Of a DNA stretch of 8,900 bases, positions 4,516 through 8,900 are shown piece after piece. The stretch covers positions 1 through 8,900 of the forward strand of contig JANXOQ010000353.1 of the NCBI GenBank assembly GCA_025357775.1. The letters run 5' to 3'. The notes beneath the pieces are model-generated. The model searched no databases, had not been told where the DNA came from, and saw only the letters and a program-made list of their open reading frames with translations. The DNA is from Ferruginibacter sp. (GTDB lineage Bacteria; Bacteroidota; Bacteroidia; Chitinophagales; Chitinophagaceae). Every line of letters begins with the position of its first letter. Positions within the stretch are counted from its first letter, which is position 1. A program made the translations under genes and the position numbers.

Positions 4516-7500
4516 ATAGTTCTGCTCTTAATTTGTTATTTTTTAAAATTAAATTCTCCAATGCGAAAGTTTGCATTTTTATTAAAATTTTTGCTCGGAT
4601 TAGTTTGATGTCCTTAAAAGACTTATTTTCTTTTTGGATATTTTTTTCCAAAATAGCAAAGTAACTTTCAAAAATAGGTTCTATTATTTCATAATCATTT
4701 TGGTGAAAATTATCATCCTTGTAAAGATTAATAAAACCGAGTTCAAGTTCTGCATTTGCTTTTGAAATGTAAGAAGCGTTATTTACTGCATACATTGAAA
4801 ATGCTTTTAATAAACGCAAAAGCCATTCATTATTTAAATCGCTTTCACTTAAAGACCGTAATATTTTTTTACAAGACCCCATCATATGTTTATAATTGTT
4901 TTGCTCTGTGCCTTCCAATTGAAAAACTCCTTTTTCTTTGATAGTCCCTAAATATTTGTTCAAAATATCTACTTTGCTTCGTGTTTTGTCTTTGTAATCG
5001 TCTAAAAGCGAAAAGGGTTTGCCATTTATTTTAAAACCAATTCTTGCATATTTTGCATTGAAGTAGAAGTAAATTTGTTCTTTTATGTAAATGTTTTGTT
5101 CATACCAATTTTGGGTATATGCTTCATCTCTAACACTTTTATTTAAAATGCTTTCAATTTCGTCTGTGGCTCTTGTTCTTTTATTTGCAATTTCATTGTA
5201 GGAAAATTCTGCTAAAAAGTAAAGACATTCAAGTATTTTATCTGTTAATATTTCCTTTTTAGATACTTTTTCTTTTAATTTATCAATCAAATCTTTTGCA
5301 GAATTTTCTGATAAATACCGTTTTAAATAATTTTCAATAGTAAATATGTACTCTTCAATAGTTTCATATTTCTTAAATGTACACTTATAAAGATTATTTT
5401 TATTATAATCAATTTCGTAATCTGTTAATAAGCCCATACAGTGCATTCGGTATATCAATCTACCTGTATCATTCGTTGGTTTAAAATATCTTGACCTATT
5501 AAAAAATAATTTCAACCATTTTTCAATGTTATTTTGATTGTCAAAACTAAATTTAAGTTCATCAATATTTTCTTCTAGCAATAAAAGAAAATTCAAAAAA
5601 CTACCATTTGATTTTTTAAAAGATTTTTCAATTTGAATTTCATAAATAACATTAAGAAATTCTTTCTCTCCAATTTTTTCTTCAAATGCCTCCCTTAATT
5701 TCGAAATGTATTTAGCGTCATAATCAGTATGAAACGAACACCATTTGTGACCTATTTTTTGATATTTACCTTTTGTTTCTAATATTAAATTGTCAAAGCT
5801 AGTCGCATTTACATATAGGTTCTGAAGTGATATTAGGTGAGTTTCTTGAATATCCTTTTGTTCAGGTATTTCCGTTATCTTTTTAAGTATAGTTTTAAAA
5901 TTGTCTGGAAATATTTTTTCAGATGCAATTATAAACAGGAATTCAGCAGTTTTACAATTGTTATATACTTCAATAAACGCACCTTCATTTAGTGTACTGT
6001 CAATAATTTCTTCTTTAAACAAATTAAAAACATCATCCTTGTTGTCATTCTTTTCTTTTAAAAAAGAGAATATTGATAGCAATTTTTTATTTGTAGGTAG
6101 AATTAAAGGTAATGCTATATTGATAAAACCTAAATCATTCTCGTCGTAATCTGAAACATAAAGCCTTTTAAGAGTGCCATTTGTCCAAAATCTAAATACA
6201 TAATCTACGTTATTTTCAGAATTATATTCATTATTTAATTCCTTTAGTTTGCTTGTAATTATAAATTCTTTTTCACGAAATAAAGAATATAATTGGCTGA
6301 TTTCAGTATCAATACCTTTAAATGAGCCTTGATGAAAAAAATTATGAATATTTCTATCTTGATAATTAATTTTGATGAAATTCTGACACCTGTTAAACAA
6401 ATTACCTTTTTCTTCTATTGAAAGTTCAACTTGATTACCTCCGACCCACTTCTTTAAACTGTTAATAGAATTAGTAATTTCGTTTTCACACTCTGCGATT
6501 GTTAAAAATTCTTTTTCTACTAAACGCCTTATTTGGCTTCTATGGAAGGTGTCTTTTAATTGGTTATTGATTTCGCCTTCATCTGCATTCATTAAGAGAC
6601 ACTTGTAATCTATAGTTACTATTTCTTTTTTTGAAATAAGAATATTTGCTTCGGATATTTTTTTATCTCTACCTGACCTCCCTGCTTCTTGTACCAAACT
6701 TTCAAGTGAACCTGAATAAACATAATGATAGGTAGAACGAATGTCTTTTTTATCAATACCCATTCCAAACGCTTTTGTGCAAACGATATGTTGTGTTTTG
6801 TCAGTAGTAAAATTTTCAAAATGTGTTTGTACTTCTGTGCTTAAATCTTGATTGTCAGCGGCATAGAAAAACCCTTTTGAATCAGAATTTAATTTTTCGT
6901 GAACAAAATTTACTCCATTTTCATTTGCCCACTCTCCATTAAATCTTCTCGTTTCGCCTTTAACTGGACAGAATACAATAGAATAAAATTCATTTTGAGA
7001 GATGTTTTCTAATGGTTTTTTAATTAAATATCTTGGGTTGTATTCAAATTCCATTTTACTTTCATCAAGTAGATTTTTGGTTTCATCTGTTGCAAAATCT
7101 TTTTTTCCAAATTCATTAAAATGGTGCTTTTGCGAAAGCAAAAGCGTTTCTTCGTTATTTATTTTTGATAAATTTTTTCCAATATTTCGAAAATCCTTAT
7201 TCAGTTCATCAATTCTATTCTTTCCTGTTACATCAATAATTCTAAAAAATAACTCTGGTCTTATAGTATTTTCTATCATAATGATTGCATCTGCAACATC
7301 ATCGTGTTTGATTTGCAATTCTCTTTCTATGTCGGCTAAAACATCAAAAGAGGCAGTTGCTGTTAATCCAATTAGTGAAATTGGCTTTTTACTTGTGGTT
7401 GTCGCATATCTCTGTGCATTCTTTCCTAACATTAAATAGGTAGAGCGAAAATCGTGTCCCCATTCTGAAACGCAATGCACTTCATCAATTACACAATATG

Positions 7501-7969
7501 AAATACCCAAACCAAATTTAGAAACGTCAATTTTATTTATGATGTTTCTAAAATCTTCCATTACAAATCTTTCGGGTGAAACAAATAGGAACATAGTTTC
7601 GCCAAATCTAAAATCAATTAGTTTTTTAAGTTTTACTTGACGACTTAAATTTGAATTGATAAAGTCGCAACAGTCTATCCAATTTTGTTTCAAAACCCTT
7701 ACTTGGTCTTCCATTAATGATTTTATAGGGTCAACTACCAAACATAAACCTGGCTGTAAAAATGTAGGCAATTGAAACGTCAAAGATTTACCACCTCCTG
7801 TTGGCAAAAGTCCAATTACTGGTTTTTGCTGTAAGGCTCTTGAAATTATTGGAAGTTGTCCATCTCTAAAACTTACTTTTCTGAAAATGTTTTGAATAAA
7901 GAAATTGATGTTTTTTTCATAGTCAGGTACAGGAATGTATGAACCATCATCTTTTTTCTCAACTAATGA
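4508..7969 (-). CDS. RecQ-type helicase region of an interrupted large helicase gene
   Basis: The open frame after the TAA at 7970 encodes 1,153 residues, in the same frame as the nuclease-like part upstream, so one gene is meant. RecQ superfamily 2 motifs are complete. Motif 0 is FRKVSFRDGQLPI (about 7869-7831) and the Walker A loop LPTGGGKS lies at 7807-7784. LVVDPIKSLMEDQ (Ia), VSPER (Ib), DEVHCVSEWGHDFR (II), GLTATAS (III), CTKAFGMGID (V) and QEAGRSGRDK (VI) follow. Between III and V lies an unusually long stretch of some 190 residues. After motif VI come about 720 residues, Lys/Asn/Glu-rich, in which I see no RQC zinc site or HRDC domain. It should be an ATP-driven 3'-5' DNA helicase or translocase. 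No ATG or GTG lies between the TAA and the Walker loop; the only alternative start is TTG at 7807, inside the P-loop, which would lose motif 0. Reinitiation is therefore unlikely to give a working enzyme. Confidence 0.88.
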   Translation of the reverse strand, partial: SLVEKKDDGSYIPVPDYEKNINFFIQNIFRKVSFRDGQLPIISRALQQKPVIGLLPTGGGKSLTFQLPTFLQPGLCLVVDPIKSLMEDQVRVLKQNWIDCCDFINSNLSRQVKLKKLIDFRFGETMFLFVSPERFVMEDFRNIINKIDVSKFGLGISYCVIDEVHCVSEWGHDFRSTYLMLGKNAQRYATTTSKKPISLIGLTATASFDVLADIERELQIKHDDVADAIIMIENTIRPELFFRIIDVTGKNRIDELNKDFRNIGKNLSKINNEETLLLSQKHHFNEFGKKDFATDETKNLLDESKMEFEYNPRYLIKKPLENISQNEFYSIVFCPVKGETRRFNGEWANENGVNFVHEKLNSDSKGFFYAADNQDLSTEVQTHFENFTTDKTQHIVCTKAFGMGIDKKDIRSTYHYVYSGSLESLVQEAGRSGRDKKISEANILISKKEIVTIDYKCLLMNADEGEINNQLKDTFHRSQIRRLVEKEFLTIAECENEITNSINSLKKWVGGNQVELSIEEKGNLFNRCQNFIKINYQDRNIHNFFHQGSFKGIDTEISQLYSLFREKEFIITSKLKELNNEYNSENNVDYVFRFWTNGTLKRLYVSDYDENDLGFINIALPLILPTNKKLLSIFSFLKEKNDNKDDVFNLFKEEIIDSTLNEGAFIEVYNNCKTAEFLFIIASEKIFPDNFKTILKKITEIPEQKDIQETHLISLQNLYVNATSFDNLILETKGKYQKIGHKWCSFHTDYDAKYISKLREAFEEKIGEKEFLNVIYEIQIEKSFKKSNGSFLNFLLLLEENIDELKFSFDNQNNIEKWLKLFFNRSRYFKPTNDTGRLIYRMHCMGLLTDYEIDYNKNNLYKCTFKKYETIEEYIFTIENYLKRYLSENSAKDLIDKLKEKVSKKEILTDKILECLYFLAEFSYNEIANKRTRATDEIESILNKSVRDEAYTQNWYEQNIYIKEQIYFYFNAKYARIGFKINGKPFSLLDDYKDKTRSKVDILNKYLGTIKEKGVFQLEGTEQNNYKHMMGSCKKILRSLSESDLNNEWLLRLLKAFSMYAVNNASYISKANAELELGFINLYKDDNFHQNDYEIIEPIFESYFAILEKNIQKENKSFKDIKLIRAKILIKMQTFALENLILKNNKLRAELYA

Positions 7970-7972
7970 TTA
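7970..7972 (-). other. In-frame TAA interrupting the nuclease-helicase gene
   Basis: The codon lies between CANLLNY and SLVEKKDDGSY, with the reading frame unchanged on both sides (the two flanking frames differ by a multiple of three). It falls in the probable linker between the N-terminal domain and helicase motif 0. TAA is one transition from CAA (Gln). It can be a real nonsense mutation, a sequence error or, less likely, a read-through site. Confidence 0.85.
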
Positions 7973-8900
7973 GTAATTTAGCAAATTAGCACAGTAAATT
8001 TTCCTTCCATTTTTAGTATCAAAATAATGAGAAGACCTGATTTTTATTGCGTTTTCGCAATTAAAATCAATTTCTTTATAAATATTTGAACGCCTTAAAA
8101 TAGAATGATCAATTACAATGTCAAAATTTGTTAATTTGAAATACTCTTCGGTTTTCATTGAAGCATCCAAATGTAATTTGTTATCAATAACCCAATTTTT
8201 GTTTTCAAAAATTGTCAAATTGATTTTAGGTAAAATTAATTTGTCTTCTTCGTCTAAAATTGCATTAATGTTTTCAAACATTTCTTGCAACGATTTTATT
8301 GCTATTGCACCACAAGGTAAATCCCTCTCAATTATTGCGATTTTAATTTCTGCTTTTTCAAATTCATTTGGATTTGAAATTAGAAATTCAATAATAGTTT
8401 TTTGAATTCTTGCAATTGCTAATGGAATAAATAGCAAAGAATATTCTGAAAGGAAATCTTTTATTTCACGATTATAGTTTGTTTTAAAAATACCAAAAAT
8501 TTCATTTCTAAATTGTTTTTCAATATTAAGATTTAAACCAATTGTATCAAATGATTGGCGTAAAGTTTCAAAATCGTTTTCATCTGCTACATCATCACGG
8601 TAATTATCATAAAATTTTACGGTTTGTAATTTATGATGTGGTCCATCAAATTCAAAAATAATTCCTTGGCGTTGTTTGTCTGATAAACTACCAACATTTT
8701 TAGGATTTAAATAAGGAAATTCATACGAAAAGTCCAATTTCCTGCTACCTGCAAGACCTGTTCCAATGGTAGAAAAATCTCTTTGTGATTGTAATATTTG
8801 CTTTGCAAATGGAAATTCTTGTAAAGTTTCATCTAAAAACTTCCATTCAGATAAACTATCGGGAAAACCGTCATATTGATTTTTTTTAATTTCTAATTTT
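7970..8900 (-). CDS. N-terminal nuclease-like part of the interrupted helicase gene (5' end outside window)
   Basis: The frame is open from the window edge (first full codon at 8899) to the TAA at 7970, giving 309 residues; the true start lies beyond 8900. The TTG at 8737 is internal, because homologous-looking sequence (YDGFPDSLSEWKFLDET...) continues upstream. Residues 53-110 (edge numbering) resemble the Vsr/DUF559-like branch of the PD-(D/E)XK nucleases. KLDF supplies an Asp at 56, FEFDGPHHK an E-x-D-G-x-x-H motif (Glu83, Asp85, His88-89), and YDNYRDD follows at about 97-103. The rest, to residue 309, has no motif I recognise. The expected role is DNA cleavage or binding coupled to the helicase. 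The nuclease assignment rests on motif pattern only and could be an inactive fold. The protein would be well over 1,460 residues if read through. Confidence 0.75.
   Translation of the reverse strand, partial: KLEIKKNQYDGFPDSLSEWKFLDETLQEFPFAKQILQSQRDFSTIGTGLAGSRKLDFSYEFPYLNPKNVGSLSDKQRQGIIFEFDGPHHKLQTVKFYDNYRDDVADENDFETLRQSFDTIGLNLNIEKQFRNEIFGIFKTNYNREIKDFLSEYSLLFIPLAIARIQKTIIEFLISNPNEFEKAEIKIAIIERDLPCGAIAIKSLQEMFENINAILDEEDKLILPKINLTIFENKNWVIDNKLHLDASMKTEEYFKLTNFDIVIDHSILRRSNIYKEIDFNCENAIKIRSSHYFDTKNGRKIYCANLLNY

Noticed and set aside
7002..7439. Plus-strand open frame of 145 codons (and a similar 95-codon one at 8118-8405)
   Set aside because: Both are antisense shadows, rich in Ser/Phe/Ile, of the helicase gene, whose motifs on the other strand are unmistakable.
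7808..7969. Functional split of nuclease and helicase into two separately translated proteins
   Set aside because: There is no ATG or GTG after the TAA before the Walker A loop, and the sole TTG is inside the P-loop, so reinitiation would remove motif 0.
1513..7972. Recoding of TAA as a sense codon, since two genes carry in-frame TAA
   Set aside because: Antitoxin, toxin remnant, GNAT, coiled-coil and helicase genes all end in TAA at sensible places next to the following gene, so TAA works as a stop here. The toxin also has an unrelated frameshift.

Overview
The window looks like an accessory region of a low-GC Bacteroidota chromosome. Supporting signs are the very AT-rich coding, the lack of clear Shine-Dalgarno sequences, one good match to the Bacteroidota promoter (TTTG, then TAnnTTTG), a PorT-like outer-membrane beta-barrel protein, and small protein families I know mainly from this phylum. 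Every gene I can support lies on the minus strand, so transcription runs from position 8900 towards position 1. Nothing supports a genus or species call.

Layout in the direction of transcription: (1) 8900-4508 holds a large gene entering from outside the window. It encodes a nuclease-like N-terminal domain followed by a RecQ-type helicase and a long uncharacterised C-terminal region. One in-frame TAA at 7970-7972 separates the nuclease-like part from the helicase part. (2) 4515-3670 encodes a coiled-coil protein with a C-terminal membrane anchor and overlaps the helicase gene by 8 bases. These two genes look like part of an operon and are a candidate anti-phage or DNA-processing system. (3) 3434-2728 holds a GNAT-like acetyltransferase and a 57-residue protein, two bases apart. 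(4) 2535-1957 encodes a small outer-membrane beta-barrel protein. (5) 1861-1187 is a toxin-antitoxin pair: an intact UPF0175 antitoxin and a PIN/DUF3368 toxin broken by a nonsense codon and a one-base frameshift. (6) 968-1 encodes most of a PLP-dependent class I/II aminotransferase that runs off the window.

The most striking structure is between the genes. Each of the four units (helicase/coiled-coil, GNAT/57 aa, OMP, toxin-antitoxin) is followed 10-26 bases after its last stop codon by a copy of the same imperfect palindromic element. Its outer ends are GTACAAC and GTTGTAC and its arms carry GGGGTTTTGTGCAAGTTGGG-like sequence. Two copies have both arms (1009-1174, 3505-3646), one is rearranged (2567-2701) and one is a single arm (1921-1946). 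Co-oriented small accessory genes, each followed by a structured palindrome, resemble integron gene cassettes with attC sites. The ends differ by one base from the classical attC core and no integrase is visible, so the integron reading is inference.

Both the helicase gene and the toxin carry apparently inactivating lesions. They may be real pseudogenes or errors in the sequence; the sequence alone cannot tell.
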